A stretch of 64,000 nucleotides of DNA, taken from positions 496,001 through 560,000 of the forward strand of contig NZ_LT629791.1 in assembly GCF_900105925.1 (NCBI RefSeq). The letters run 5' to 3'. The stretch comes from Jiangella alkaliphila. GTDB lineage: Bacteria > Actinomycetota > Actinomycetes > Jiangellales > Jiangellaceae. A program made the position numbers and the translations under genes. Every line of letters begins with the position of its first letter. Within the stretch, counting starts at the first letter, position 1. A model generated the notes under the pieces. The model was not told the DNA's origin. It saw only the letters and a program-made list of their open reading frames with translations, and searched no databases. Below are positions 26,654 through 35,446 of the stretch, piece by piece.

Positions 26654-28072
26654 TCAGACGGAGTCGGGGACGGGGTCGAGGCGCTCGGCCTCGGGACCCA
26701 GTGGCCCCTCGGGGCCGACCGCCGCCGTTGCAGCCAGGCCGTCGTCCGGCCCGCTCGCGGGACCGCGCTCGGGCGGCTCGGGGTCGTCGCGCAGCGGGTG
26801 GGCGAGCTCGTCGGCCGGGAGCTTCGCCCAGATGATCGCCACGACGGCGACCACGGCCGGGACCACACCCGCGATGACGAACGTGGCCCGCAGGCCGATG
26901 AGCTGGGAGATCGGGCCGGCCAGCGCCATGGACACCGGCATCAGCGAGATGGACACGAAGAAGTCGAGGCTGGCGACCCGGCCCAGCAGCGCAGGCGGCA
27001 CCCGCCGCTGCAGCAGCGTCCCCCAGATGACCATCGGCGCGGAGAACATCGCCCCGAGCAGGAACGCCGCCCCGATGACCACCCACACGGAGTTCGCGAA
27101 GCCGATGACCACCATGGGCAGGCAGCCGACGCCCCAGAGCAGGTTCATCCAGGTGAGGTAGCGGCGCGGCATGCGCATGGACGCCATGATCAGCGAGCCC
27201 ACCGCGCCGCCGATGCCGAACGCGCCGAGCACCCACGCGTGGTCGCCGGGGCCGCCGCCGAGGCGGTCCTTGATGATGAACGGCGTCAGGACCTCGAGCG
27301 GACCCATGAGCACCAGGATCATCAGGCTGGCGAACAGCAGCGTGGCCAGCAGCCACGGGGTGCGCCACATGTACGCCAGCCCCTCGCGCATGTCGGCCAG
27401 CGCGGTGCGGACGGGGTGGGCGACGGCCTCGGCGGGCAGCTCGCGGCGGACCGGCGTCTTCGGGACGGTCGTCAGCGCCAGCAGTCCGAGCGCCGCCGCC
27501 CCGGCCGCCACCAGTACGGCGGAGCCGGGGTTGGCCATGCCGACGACGGCGCCGGCGACCGCCGGACCCAGCGCCTGGCCGATGGTCGGCCGGACCATGC
27601 CCTCGAAGCCGTTGACCGCCATGAGGTCGGACTCGGGCACCAGCGCCGGCAGCCAGGCGGAGTAGGCCGGGTAGTAGAACGCCATGCCCACGCCGGTGAC
27701 GAACCCGACCACGGCCAGGTGCCACAGCCGCGTGGCGTCGGTGAGCGAGAGCGTGGCCACCAGCGTCATGCCGCCCAGCTCGATGCCGGCCACGCAGAGC
27801 AGGATGGTCTTCTGCGGGACGCGGTCGGCGACCACGCCGGCGAGCAGGGCCGGCAGCAGCACGCCGAAGGCCGACGCGGTGGAGACGACGGAGAGCTGGG
27901 CCGGCCCGCCGCCGAGGCGGATGACCTCCCACACCTGCGCCACGATCCAGACGCCCGAGGCGAACGTCGAGAACACCAGGGCCACCGCCAGGCGGCGGTA
28001 GGCCGGGGTGCGGAACGGCGTCAGCGCGCGCGGCAGCGGCCGGCCGGCGGCGACGGGTTGTGCGTCAGTCAT
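26654..28072 (-). CDS. MFS exporter (12-helix, EntS-like)
   Basis: 472 residues with about 12 hydrophobic helices. Characteristic pieces are FRTPAYRRLAVALVFSTFASGVWIVAQ at the start, GVVADRVPQKTILL (the loop 2-3 GxxxDRxxR-type motif), a long central loop (PKTPVRRELP), and FVSISLMPVSMALAGPI. This is the MFS family that includes enterobactin exporter EntS and macrolide efflux proteins. A hydrophilic Pro/Glu-rich tail follows the last helix. The VOC gene downstream on the same strand and a TetR gene beyond suggest a small resistance or detoxification group. The substrate is unknown. Confidence 0.85.
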   Translation of the reverse strand: MTDAQPVAAGRPLPRALTPFRTPAYRRLAVALVFSTFASGVWIVAQVWEVIRLGGGPAQLSVVSTASAFGVLLPALLAGVVADRVPQKTILLCVAGIELGGMTLVATLSLTDATRLWHLAVVGFVTGVGMAFYYPAYSAWLPALVPESDLMAVNGFEGMVRPTIGQALGPAVAGAVVGMANPGSAVLVAAGAAALGLLALTTVPKTPVRRELPAEAVAHPVRTALADMREGLAYMWRTPWLLATLLFASLMILVLMGPLEVLTPFIIKDRLGGGPGDHAWVLGAFGIGGAVGSLIMASMRMPRRYLTWMNLLWGVGCLPMVVIGFANSVWVVIGAAFLLGAMFSAPMVIWGTLLQRRVPPALLGRVASLDFFVSISLMPVSMALAGPISQLIGLRATFVIAGVVPAVVAVVAIIWAKLPADELAHPLRDDPEPPERGPASGPDDGLAATAAVGPEGPLGPEAERLDPVPDSV

Positions 28073-28147
28073 CGTGGGTCCTCCGCGATTTGATTGTGCC
28101 GATACCGACTGACAAAGTCGTGCGAATTCATCGCCGCCGGGCTCCGC

Positions 28148-28540
28148 TCAGGCGGCGGCGGCGTCCATCCACATCAGCTCCCAGTGGTGACCGTCGGGGT
28201 CGAGGAAGCTGCGGCCGTACATGAAGCCCTCGTCCATCGGGTCCTTGGCCTTCTCACCGCCGGCGGCCAGCGCCTTGTCGGCCACCTCGTCGACCTCCTC
28301 GCGGCTGCCCAGCTCGAGTGCGAGGACGACCTGCGTGCCGGAGGTCGAGACGCCGTTGGTGACCGTCTCGGTGAAGAACCCCTCGGTGACGGCCATGACG
28401 TAGATGGAGTCGGTGAGCCGGAGGCAGGCGGCCTGCTCGTTGGAGAAGTCCTCGACGAGGGTGAAGCCGAGCGCCGTGTAGAAGTCGATGCTGCGGCGAA
28501 GGTCCTGGGTGCAGACGTTGACGAAGATCTTCCGGGACAT
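28148..28540 (-). CDS. VOC-family (glyoxalase/bleomycin-resistance fold) protein
   Basis: 130 residues. It starts at MSRKIFVNVCTQDLRRSIDF (ATG 28540; the frame is open to 28576 with no family sequence). Features are FYTALGFTLVEDF, a mid-strand LALELGSREEVDEVADKALAAGG, and the closing FMYGRSFLDPDGHHWELMWMD with the metal-ligand type Glu and His. It belongs to the small VOC group annotated as lactoylglutathione-lyase-like. It is divergent from a TetR gene with a palindrome between them, so probably regulated by it. Confidence 0.85.
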   Translation of the reverse strand: MSRKIFVNVCTQDLRRSIDFYTALGFTLVEDFSNEQAACLRLTDSIYVMAVTEGFFTETVTNGVSTSGTQVVLALELGSREEVDEVADKALAAGGEKAKDPMDEGFMYGRSFLDPDGHHWELMWMDAAAA

Positions 28541-28575
28541 GAGGCACTCGCTTCCTGATCTGTGTCCGCCGGTCA

Positions 28576-28621
28576 ACTGTTTCCGGCTGAGGACAACTGT
28601 GTCCTACAGATACTGTTTCCG
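28576..28621. promoter_or_regulatory. Candidate TetR operator between VOC and TetR genes
   Basis: The palindrome GGACA-ACTG-TGTCC (28591-28604) is flanked by two identical copies of ACTGTTTCCG at 28576-28585 and 28612-28621, all inside the 127-bp divergent gap. Confidence 0.4.
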
Positions 28622-28667
28622 CAAGACTCAATTTTGATAGAGTTCGGGAAACGGAAGGTGAGGGCAC

Positions 28668-29375
28668 GTGGTGACGGACTCGGACACGACAGCGGATGGC
28701 ACGATCCAGCTGCTCTGGGGGCTGCGCGAAGGGCCCACCCGGGGCCCGAAGCCGGTGCTCAGCCTGGAACGCATCGCCCAGGCGGCGGTCGACCTCGCCG
28801 ACTCGGAGGGCCTGGCGGCGGTCTCGATGCAGCGGGTCGCCGCCGACCTCGACTTCACCAAGATGTCGCTCTACCGGTACGTCACCGGCAAGGACGAGCT
28901 GGTCGCGGCCATGATCGACCTCGCCGTCGGTGAGCCGCCGGTGTTCGACGAGCTGCCCGGGACGTGGCGGCCGCGCATCGAGGAGTGGGTCCGGCTGCTC
29001 GGGCGCACGTGGGAGGCGCACCCCTGGCTGCCCTGGGTCACCATGGGCGACCGCGTCATGGGACCCAACGAGACCGGCTGGACGGAGCTGTCCGCGGCCG
29101 TGCTCGCCGAGAGCGGGCTGACCGTCCCGGAGCGGATGAGCCTGGCCCGGATGCTGGGCGGGCACGTCCGCGCCACCATGTCGGTGTCCACCGCGGGCAC
29201 CCAGCCGTGGGTCAACCGCCGGCAGGCGGACCTGCTGCGCGAGCACGCCGAGCTGTTCCCCACGCTGCGGTCCATGCTCGACGGCGCCGACCCGCCGCCG
29301 GACAACGGCCGCGACTTCGGCCTGCGGCTCATCCTCGACGGCGTCGAGCGGCTGGTCGCCGAGCGCTCGACCTGA
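28668..29375 (+). CDS. TetR-family regulator (TetR C-terminal type)
   Basis: 235 residues, GTG start with GGAAGGTGAGGG upstream. The HTH (LSLERIAQAAVDLADSEGLAAVSMQRVAADLDFTKMSLYRYVTGKDEL) and the C-terminal region (GRTWEAHPWLPWV, LGGHVRATMS, FGLRLILDGVERL) match the subgroup with a tetracycline-repressor-like C-terminal domain. It is divergent from the VOC gene, with the candidate operator between them. The effector is unknown. Confidence 0.85.
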   Translation: MVTDSDTTADGTIQLLWGLREGPTRGPKPVLSLERIAQAAVDLADSEGLAAVSMQRVAADLDFTKMSLYRYVTGKDELVAAMIDLAVGEPPVFDELPGTWRPRIEEWVRLLGRTWEAHPWLPWVTMGDRVMGPNETGWTELSAAVLAESGLTVPERMSLARMLGGHVRATMSVSTAGTQPWVNRRQADLLREHAELFPTLRSMLDGADPPPDNGRDFGLRLILDGVERLVAERST

Positions 29376-29409
29376 CACCGCAACCCCATGACCATGGGAC
29401 ACTGAAGGG

Positions 29410-29865
29410 GTGGACGTCGATGTCAGCGCCAACGTCGCCTCGGTCGAGCGCGCGCTGGATCGTCTGCGCGCCCGCGGGCACCGCGTCACCGGCGCCCGCC
29501 ACGCGGTCATCGAGGCGCTGGCGACCGTCGACGGCCACCCCAGCGCGGAGCAGCTGTCCGAGCAGGTCCGCGAGCTGCACCCGACGGTCCACCGCGCGAC
29601 GGTCTACCGCACCCTCGAGACGCTGGCCACGCTCGGCGTCGTCACGCAGGTGCACGTCGGCGGCAGCGCCACCACGTACCACCTGGCCGGCGACGCCACC
29701 GGACACGACGACCACCTGCACGCCAGCTGCCGGGTCTGCGGCCGCATCATCGACCTCCCCAGCGACCTGCTCGACCCGATCAAGCGCCGGCTGGCCGACG
29801 AGAGCGACTTCCAGCTCGACCCGCCGCACATCGCGCTGTCCGGCACCTGCCGCAGCTGCCAGTAA
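29410..29865 (+). CDS. Fur-family metalloregulator
   Basis: 151 residues. A winged helix (RVTGARHAVIEALATVDGHPSAEQL ... VHRATVYRTLETLATLGVV) is followed by the metal-binding dimerisation domain GHDDHLHASCRVCGRII and a terminal CRSC, giving the two CxxC structural zinc pairs. Fur, Zur and PerR subtypes cannot be separated by eye. GTG 29410 directly follows an AGGGG run, so translation may start close to the 5' end of the message. No iron or zinc transporter gene is adjacent, so its targets are elsewhere. Confidence 0.85.
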   Translation: MDVDVSANVASVERALDRLRARGHRVTGARHAVIEALATVDGHPSAEQLSEQVRELHPTVHRATVYRTLETLATLGVVTQVHVGGSATTYHLAGDATGHDDHLHASCRVCGRIIDLPSDLLDPIKRRLADESDFQLDPPHIALSGTCRSCQ

Positions 29866-29947
29866 CCGGCCCGGAACCCGGCTCAGACATCGAGTGTCGT
29901 CGGGCCGGACATGGCCCCAGCAACGGTCACCGTGGCTCGTCGCTCGC

Positions 29948-30021
29948 ACCGACGAGGTCGAGGAGACCTCCGGCCCCCTCTCATCGCCGGTATGTCCGGC
30001 CCTCCTGGAGCCGCAGCGTCG
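29948..30021. repeat. Copy A of a dispersed 75-80 bp repeat
   Basis: Aligns with 59442-59520 at roughly 75-80% identity with small gaps. It shares an exact ACCTCCGGCCCCC core plus GCCGGT and CCGGCCC blocks. It covers the intergenic strip and the last codons of the EEP gene. Confidence 0.4.
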
Positions 30022-30757
30022 CCCGGACCGGCCAGTGGTCCGACGGCAGCCGGCCGCCCGGCCGCTCCCGCTCGACCGCCGCGTCCTCGAACGTCCACTG
30101 CGGGCTCGCCAGGATGTGGTCGATGCGCCGTCCGTCCTCCTTGCCCGTGAAGCCGTGCACCGTCCCGCCGGTCACCGGCGCGAGCCGGAACCCGGCGTCC
30201 AGCAGCGGCCCCATGACCTTCCGGTCGCCGTGGACGGCGTTGAAGTCGCCCATGACGACGGCGGGGACGGCCGGGTCCAGCCACCCGACCAGCTGCCGGA
30301 CCGAGGCCGCGCGGTTGGCCGGGTGCCGCTCGTCGAGATGGGTGTTGACGACGGTGAACTCGCGGGCCGTGCGCTGGTCGCGGCAACGGAGGAGGGTCGC
30401 GACGCGCGGGAACGACGCGTCCGGCAGCCGGGTCCCGGGGACGTCCGGCGTGTCGCCGTACCAGCGGGTGCGATGCTCGAGGACCCGGACGAACCCGCCG
30501 CTGACGGCGACCGGGCACTGCTCGCCGGACGTGCCGCCGTCACGTCCCTGCGTGAACCACTGCGCGCCGGGCAGCCGCCGGGCCAGGTAGCGGCGCTGGA
30601 ACTCGTAGACCTCCTGCAGCCCCAGCACCTCCGCGCCCAGCGCGCCGATGGCCGCCGCCGTCGCGCCGCGCCGGAACCACCACGAGTTCAGCCAGTCGAG
30701 GGCACGGCCGTTGCGGATGTTGAACGTCGCGACTCGCAGCACCAGACCGGGGTCCAC
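29981..30757 (-). CDS. Endonuclease/exonuclease/phosphatase-family hydrolase
   Basis: 258 residues. EEP-fold motifs occur in order: LRVATFNIRNG, EVLGLQEVYEF (metal-binding Glu), FTVVNTHLDERH, VVMGDFNAVHGD, RRIDHILAS and LPSDHWPV. Members cleave phosphodiesters (DNA, phosphoinositides, sphingomyelin); the substrate here is unknown. No signal peptide. The GTG at 30757 has no clear SD and is 16 bp from the stop of the DUF72 gene, so translation is probably coupled. A GTG five codons later is possible. Confidence 0.85.
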   Translation of the reverse strand: MDPGLVLRVATFNIRNGRALDWLNSWWFRRGATAAAIGALGAEVLGLQEVYEFQRRYLARRLPGAQWFTQGRDGGTSGEQCPVAVSGGFVRVLEHRTRWYGDTPDVPGTRLPDASFPRVATLLRCRDQRTAREFTVVNTHLDERHPANRAASVRQLVGWLDPAVPAVVMGDFNAVHGDRKVMGPLLDAGFRLAPVTGGTVHGFTGKEDGRRIDHILASPQWTFEDAAVERERPGGRLPSDHWPVRATLRLQEGRTYRR

Positions 30758-30773
30758 GGCGGCAGCGTAGCGC

Positions 30774-31550
30774 TCAGGTGGGGACGGTGTCGGCCAGTGA
30801 CGGGGTGCGGGTGACGGACCGGCCGGCCCGGCGCAGCACGCCGGCGAACCGGACGGCGTCGCGGACCGCCGCGCCGTCGGGGTCGTTGTTGAAGTAGACG
30901 AAGACGTCGCGGTCGTCGGCCCAGGTCGCGGCCAGCCGGTCGGCCCATGCGCGCAGCGCCTGGCCGCCGTACTTCGGCCACGGGTGCGCGGCGCCCTCGT
31001 GCAGCCGCAGGTAGCCCCACCCGGCCGTGCGCCACAGCGGCGTGACCGGCCGGCCCTGGCGGTCGGCCCAGCACAGGGCCGCGCCGTGCCGCTCCAGCAG
31101 CGACCGGATCTCGTCGGTCCACCACGACTCGTGCCGCGGCTCGACCGCCACCCGCACGTCGCGCGGGAACAGCGACAGGCACCGGTCCAGCCGGTCATGA
31201 TCGGCCCGCAGGTTCGGCGGCAGCTGGAGCAGCACCGGGCCGAGCCGGTCGCCCAGCCCGGCGGCGACGTCCAGGAACCGGCGCACCGGCTCGTCCGGGT
31301 CGCGCAGCCGCCGCAGGTGCGTCAGGTACCGGCTCGCCTTCACCGCCATGACGACGTCGGCGGGCAGCCGCTCACGCCACGACGCGAACGTCTCGCGCCG
31401 CGGCAGCCGGTAGAACGCGCTGTTGTTCTCGACCGTCGCGAACCCCTCGGCGTACCGCTCCAGCCAGCGCCGTTGCGCCAGTCCGCGCGGGTAGAGCACG
31501 CCGCGCCAGGAGTCGTACTGCCAGCCCGACGTCCCCACGTGCACCACCAT
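30774..31550 (-). CDS. DUF72 (YecE-like) family protein
   Basis: 258 residues. VHVGTSGWQYDSWRGVLYP at the start and FATVENNSAFYRLP, MAVKASRYLTHLRRL, VLLQLPPNL, VAVEPRHESWW, YLRLHEG and DVFVYFNNDPDGAAVRDA are all family hallmarks of the TIM-barrel DUF72/YecE proteins, whose biochemical role is not established. First gene of a two-gene operon with the EEP hydrolase. Divergent from the M20 amidohydrolase gene, with about 39 bp between starts. Confidence 0.88.
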   Translation of the reverse strand: MVVHVGTSGWQYDSWRGVLYPRGLAQRRWLERYAEGFATVENNSAFYRLPRRETFASWRERLPADVVMAVKASRYLTHLRRLRDPDEPVRRFLDVAAGLGDRLGPVLLQLPPNLRADHDRLDRCLSLFPRDVRVAVEPRHESWWTDEIRSLLERHGAALCWADRQGRPVTPLWRTAGWGYLRLHEGAAHPWPKYGGQALRAWADRLAATWADDRDVFVYFNNDPDGAAVRDAVRFAGVLRRAGRSVTRTPSLADTVPT

Positions 31551-31589
31551 GGCCGGTTCAGTACCCGATCCCGCCTACCGTGGTCGTCC

Positions 31590-32762
31590 ATGATCCCGAG
31601 TTTCGACGCGATGTGGGCCGACCTCGAGCCGGTCGGGCGCGACCCGCGCGGCGGCTACCGGCGGTTCGCGTGGACGGACGCCGACGCGCTGCTGCGGGAG
31701 TGGTTCGCAGCCGAGGCGGCCCGCCGCGGCCTGGCCGTCACCGTCGACCGCAGCGGCAACCAGTGGGCGTGGTGGGGTGAGCCGTCCGCCGGAACGAAGG
31801 GGGTCGTCGCCGGCAGCCACCTGGACTCGGTGCCCAGCGGCGGCGCGTTCGACGGCCCGCTGGGCGTGGTGTCGGCGTTCGCCGCGGTCGACCTGCTGCG
31901 CGAGCGCGGGCACGCGCCGGCGCGGCCGATCGGCATCGTGAACTTCGGCGACGAGGAGGGCGCCCGGTTCGGCGTCGCCTGCGCGGGGTCGCGGCTGGTC
32001 ACCGGTGCGCTGCCGGCCGGCCGCGCGCTCGGCCTCACTGACGCCGACGGCGTCAGCCTCGCCCAGGCGCTGGGCCGCCACGGGCGCGACCCGGACGCCG
32101 TCGGCCCCGACCCGGAGGCGCTGGAGCGCGTCGGCGCGTTCGTCGAGCTGCACGTCGAGCAGGGCCGCGGGCTGGTCTACCAGAACGCGCCGATCGGCGT
32201 CGCCACCGAGATCTGGCCGCACGGACGCTGGCGGGTCACGCTCGCCGGCGAGGCCAACCACGCCGGCACCACACCGCTGGCCGACCGCAGCGACCCGATG
32301 CTCGACCTCGCCGCCCTGGTCACCGAGGCGCGTGCCGCCGCGACGAGACACGGCGTGCTGGCCACGGTCGGCAAGGTCGAGGTCGACCCGAACGGCGTCA
32401 ACGCGATCCCGTCGCAGGTCCGGGCCTGGCTGGACTGCCGCGGCGCCGACCCTGACGCCGTCGCCGCCGTGATCGCCGACCTCGGCGGCTTCGGCCCGCA
32501 GAGCGAGTCGTGGACGGCCGCGACCGTCTTCGACCCCGCGCTGGCCGCGCGGCTGAGCGGCGTCCTCGGGAACGCGCCGCTGCTGCCCACCGGCGCCGGG
32601 CACGACGCGGGCATCCTCAGCGCCGCCGGCATCCCCACGGCGATGCTGTTCGTCCGCAACCCGACCGGCGTCTCGCACTCCCCGGCCGAGTTCGCCGAGC
32701 GCTCCGACTGCCACGCCGGCGTGGCCGCGCTGGCGGACGTCCTCGCGGAGCTGACCCGGTGA
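31590..32762 (+). CDS. M20-family amidohydrolase (allantoate/N-carbamoyl type)
   Basis: 390 residues from ATG 31590; the frame is open far upstream without family sequence. M20 zinc motifs: VAGSHLDSVPSGGAFDGPLG, NFGDEEGARFG, FVELHVEQG, and a late HDAG. The dimerisation part includes GEANHAGTTPL. It resembles allantoate amidohydrolases and N-carbamoyl-L-amino-acid hydrolases. Its stop overlaps the GTG of hutF by 4 bp. In that setting it may hydrolyse N-formylglutamate or a related histidine-catabolism intermediate instead of allantoate (inference from context). Confidence 0.85.
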   Translation: MIPSFDAMWADLEPVGRDPRGGYRRFAWTDADALLREWFAAEAARRGLAVTVDRSGNQWAWWGEPSAGTKGVVAGSHLDSVPSGGAFDGPLGVVSAFAAVDLLRERGHAPARPIGIVNFGDEEGARFGVACAGSRLVTGALPAGRALGLTDADGVSLAQALGRHGRDPDAVGPDPEALERVGAFVELHVEQGRGLVYQNAPIGVATEIWPHGRWRVTLAGEANHAGTTPLADRSDPMLDLAALVTEARAAATRHGVLATVGKVEVDPNGVNAIPSQVRAWLDCRGADPDAVAAVIADLGGFGPQSESWTAATVFDPALAARLSGVLGNAPLLPTGAGHDAGILSAAGIPTAMLFVRNPTGVSHSPAEFAERSDCHAGVAALADVLAELTR

Positions 32763-34072
32763 CGGCGTTCTGGGCCGCGCACGCCTGGCTGCCCACCGGG
32801 TTGGGCGACGACGTGCGGATCGAGGTCGCCGACGGTGTCATCGTCGCGGCCGCGGCCGGCAGCGCTCCGGAGGACGGCGACACCCGGCTGCCCGGCGTCG
32901 TGTTCCCCGGGTTCGCCAACGCCCACTCGCACGCCTTCCACCGGGCGCTGCGCGGGCGCACGCACGACGGGCGCGGCTCGTTCTGGACCTGGCGCGAGGC
33001 GATGTACGCCCTGGCCGGCCGGCTCACCCCGGAGACGTACTACGAGCTGGCCCTGGCGACGTACGCGGAGCTGGCGCTGGCCGGCGTCACCGTCGTCGGC
33101 GAGTTCCACTACCTGCACCACGGCCCCGGCGGCACCCCGTACGCCGACCCGAACGCGATGGCCGCCGCGCTGCGCCAGGCCGCCCGCGACGCCGGGATCC
33201 GGCTCACGCTGCTCGACACCTGCTACCTGGAGGGCGGCATCGGCCGGCCGCTCGACGGCGTCCAGCTGCGGTTCGGCGACGGGACGGCGGACGCCTGGGC
33301 CGAGCGGGTGGCACGGCTGGCGGACGACGACGGCAGCCGCGTCGGCGCCGCGATCCACTCCGTCCGCGCCGTCCCGCCGGCCGCCGTCGAGACCGTCGCC
33401 GCCTGGGCCACGAAGCATGGCCGGCCGCTGCACGTCCACCTGTCCGAGCAGCCGGCCGAGAACGAGGCCGCGCTCGCGGCGTACGGCCGGACCCCGGCCC
33501 GGCTGCTGGCCGACCACGGCGCGCTCACCGCACGGACCACGGCGGTGCACGCCAACCACGTCACCGGCGACGACATCGCGCTGCTGGGCGCGGCGGGCAC
33601 CGCGATCTGCGCCTGCCCGACCACCGAGCAGGACCTCGCCGACGGCCTCGCTCCCACCGGAGCGCTACGCACCGCCGGGTCGCCGCTGTGCGTCGGCAGC
33701 GACCAGCACGCCGTCGCCGACCTGCTGCTGGAGGCCCGGCTGCTGGAGCACCACGAGCGGCTGCGCACCGGCGAGCGCGGCACGTTCGACGCCGCGGCCC
33801 TGGTCGGCGCGCTCACCGAGAACGGCCACGCCGCGCTCGGCTGGCCGGGCAACGGCCGGCTCGCGCCGGGGGCGGCGGCCGACCTGGTCGCCGTCCGCAC
33901 CGACACCGTCCGCACCGCGGGCGCCGACCCCGCCCAGCTGGTCATCGCCGCGAGCGGCGCCGACGTCGACACCGTCGTCATCGCCGGCCGCACCGTGGTC
34001 AGCGGCGGGACACACGAACGGGGCGACGTCGCGGGCCTGCTGACCCGCGCCATCGCCCCGTTGTGGGACTGA
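32759..34072 (+). CDS. hutF: Formimidoylglutamate deiminase
   Basis: 437 residues, amidohydrolase superfamily. FPGFANAHSHAFHRALRGRT (metal HxH), FHYLHHGPGGTPYADPNAM, GAAIHSVRAV, LHVHLSEQPAENEAA, TAVHANHVTGDD and LCVGSDQHAV (Asp ligand) match HutF, which deiminates N-formimino-L-glutamate to N-formyl-L-glutamate and ammonia. GTG 32759 overlaps the previous stop as GTGA, so the genes are translationally coupled. The other hut genes are not in the window. An SGAD..VVIAGRTVVSGG segment near the end closes the amidohydrolase beta sandwich. Confidence 0.88.
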   Translation: MTAFWAAHAWLPTGLGDDVRIEVADGVIVAAAAGSAPEDGDTRLPGVVFPGFANAHSHAFHRALRGRTHDGRGSFWTWREAMYALAGRLTPETYYELALATYAELALAGVTVVGEFHYLHHGPGGTPYADPNAMAAALRQAARDAGIRLTLLDTCYLEGGIGRPLDGVQLRFGDGTADAWAERVARLADDDGSRVGAAIHSVRAVPPAAVETVAAWATKHGRPLHVHLSEQPAENEAALAAYGRTPARLLADHGALTARTTAVHANHVTGDDIALLGAAGTAICACPTTEQDLADGLAPTGALRTAGSPLCVGSDQHAVADLLLEARLLEHHERLRTGERGTFDAAALVGALTENGHAALGWPGNGRLAPGAAADLVAVRTDTVRTAGADPAQLVIAASGADVDTVVIAGRTVVSGGTHERGDVAGLLTRAIAPLWD

Positions 34073-34078
34073 ACGCCG

Positions 34079-35446
34079 TCACACGGCGACCGCCTGCACC
34101 GCAGGCACCCGGATCGCCTTCCGGGCCGCACCGAGGCACGACGCCAGCGTGAGCACGGCGGCGGTCGAGACGATGCCGACGTAGATGCCGATCGTGGCGT
34201 CCGGCAGCAGCTCGCCCGTGCGGGCCAGGCTGTACGGGAACACCGTCACGATGGAGCCGATCGAGCCGAACAGCACGCCGGCCGCCGCGAGCACGACGCC
34301 CTCCATGCCGACCATGCTCAGCACCTGGGGCGGCGTGGAGCCGACCAGCCGCTGCTGGCCGAACTCGCGGCGCCGGTAGGTGGTGGCCGCGACCAGCGTG
34401 TTGATCACCAGGATCGCCGCGAACACCGACAGCATGCCGACCACCACGAAGTTCAGCGTCTCGATCGCCTGCGCCTCGTCCGGCGGGATGGACGACCCGA
34501 CCGCCGGCGGCGCCGAGTTCTCGATGCTCTGCATGTACAGCGTGCCGGTCGCGATGCCGGTGAACAGGATGATCGGCATCAGCGCGCCGGCCATGTGCTG
34601 CGTCCGGCGGCGGACGTTCTCGACGGCGAGGTAGCCGCTGGTCCCGCCGAGCAGCCGCAGCGGACCGGCCAGCACCGCCGTCACGGCCCGCACCAGCACC
34701 GGCGCGAACAGCGCCAGCCCGATGGAGAACCAGATGGACGCCTGACCGGCGGTCTGCATCGCGTCGATGCCCTTGTCCTCGAACAGCGCGACCGTGAGGA
34801 TCGCGCAGTTCAGGCCGATCGCGAGGAACGCGATGGCGGCGATGGTGCGCTTGCGGGTCATCCGCGACTGCTCGATGGTGACCGCCGTCATGGCCTCCTT
34901 GGCCCCCATCCGCGTGGACCGGCGGGCGGTGACGATCGCGCCGCCGACCGCGGCGAGGAACGTCACGCCGACGCCGATGGACAGCGCCGCCGAGCCGAAC
35001 CCGTAGGAGATGCCGTCGGCGACCTGGTCGGTGTTCTGCAGCATCTCCAGCAGCAGCCGGCCGGCACCGAGCGCCGGCAGGATCGCCAGCGCCGCCGCCG
35101 CGACGGCCACGACCGCGGCCTCGCCGACGATCATCCGTCCGACCTGGAACGGGGTCGCGCCGATGCTCTTCAGCAGCGCCATCTCCGACGCCCGCTGCCG
35201 CACCGACAGCGTCATCGTCGAGATCACCGCGAACAGCACGATGACCAGTCCCCAGCCGCCCACGACCAGCGCCATCGTCGTCAGCGTTTCCTCACTGACG
35301 TCGTCGACGCCGGCCCCGGCCGCGGTGTCGAGCAGTGCGGCGAAGGCCATGACGACGATCGCGCCGAGGAACATCGACAGGAAGCTCGCGACGAACCCGC
35401 CGGTGCGGTGCCGCAGCGAGCGGACAGCCAGCCCGAACACCGTCAC
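34079..35446 (-). CDS. ABC transporter permease (FtsX/MacB-type)
   Basis: 455 residues. Two FtsX-like halves are each built from about four helices with large extracytoplasmic loops. Recognisable are VISTMTLSVRQRASEMALLKSIGATPFQVGRMI and ATTYRRREFGQQRLVGSTPPQVLSMV (the RxxExxLLRxxGAT-type coupling loops), in which the second copy carries GQQRLVGS. The GTG start overlaps the ATPase stop by 4 bp (GTGA). Members export lipids, peptides or antibiotics, or act as mechanotransmission systems; the cargo is unknown here. Confidence 0.85.
   Translation of the reverse strand: MTVFGLAVRSLRHRTGGFVASFLSMFLGAIVVMAFAALLDTAAGAGVDDVSEETLTTMALVVGGWGLVIVLFAVISTMTLSVRQRASEMALLKSIGATPFQVGRMIVGEAAVVAVAAAALAILPALGAGRLLLEMLQNTDQVADGISYGFGSAALSIGVGVTFLAAVGGAIVTARRSTRMGAKEAMTAVTIEQSRMTRKRTIAAIAFLAIGLNCAILTVALFEDKGIDAMQTAGQASIWFSIGLALFAPVLVRAVTAVLAGPLRLLGGTSGYLAVENVRRRTQHMAGALMPIILFTGIATGTLYMQSIENSAPPAVGSSIPPDEAQAIETLNFVVVGMLSVFAAILVINTLVAATTYRRREFGQQRLVGSTPPQVLSMVGMEGVVLAAAGVLFGSIGSIVTVFPYSLARTGELLPDATIGIYVGIVSTAAVLTLASCLGAARKAIRVPAVQAVAV

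Noticed and set aside
30984-31589. N-terminal extension of the M20 amidohydrolase
   Set aside because: It lies antisense to the DUF72 gene and has no M20 sequence; ATG 31590 is the natural start.
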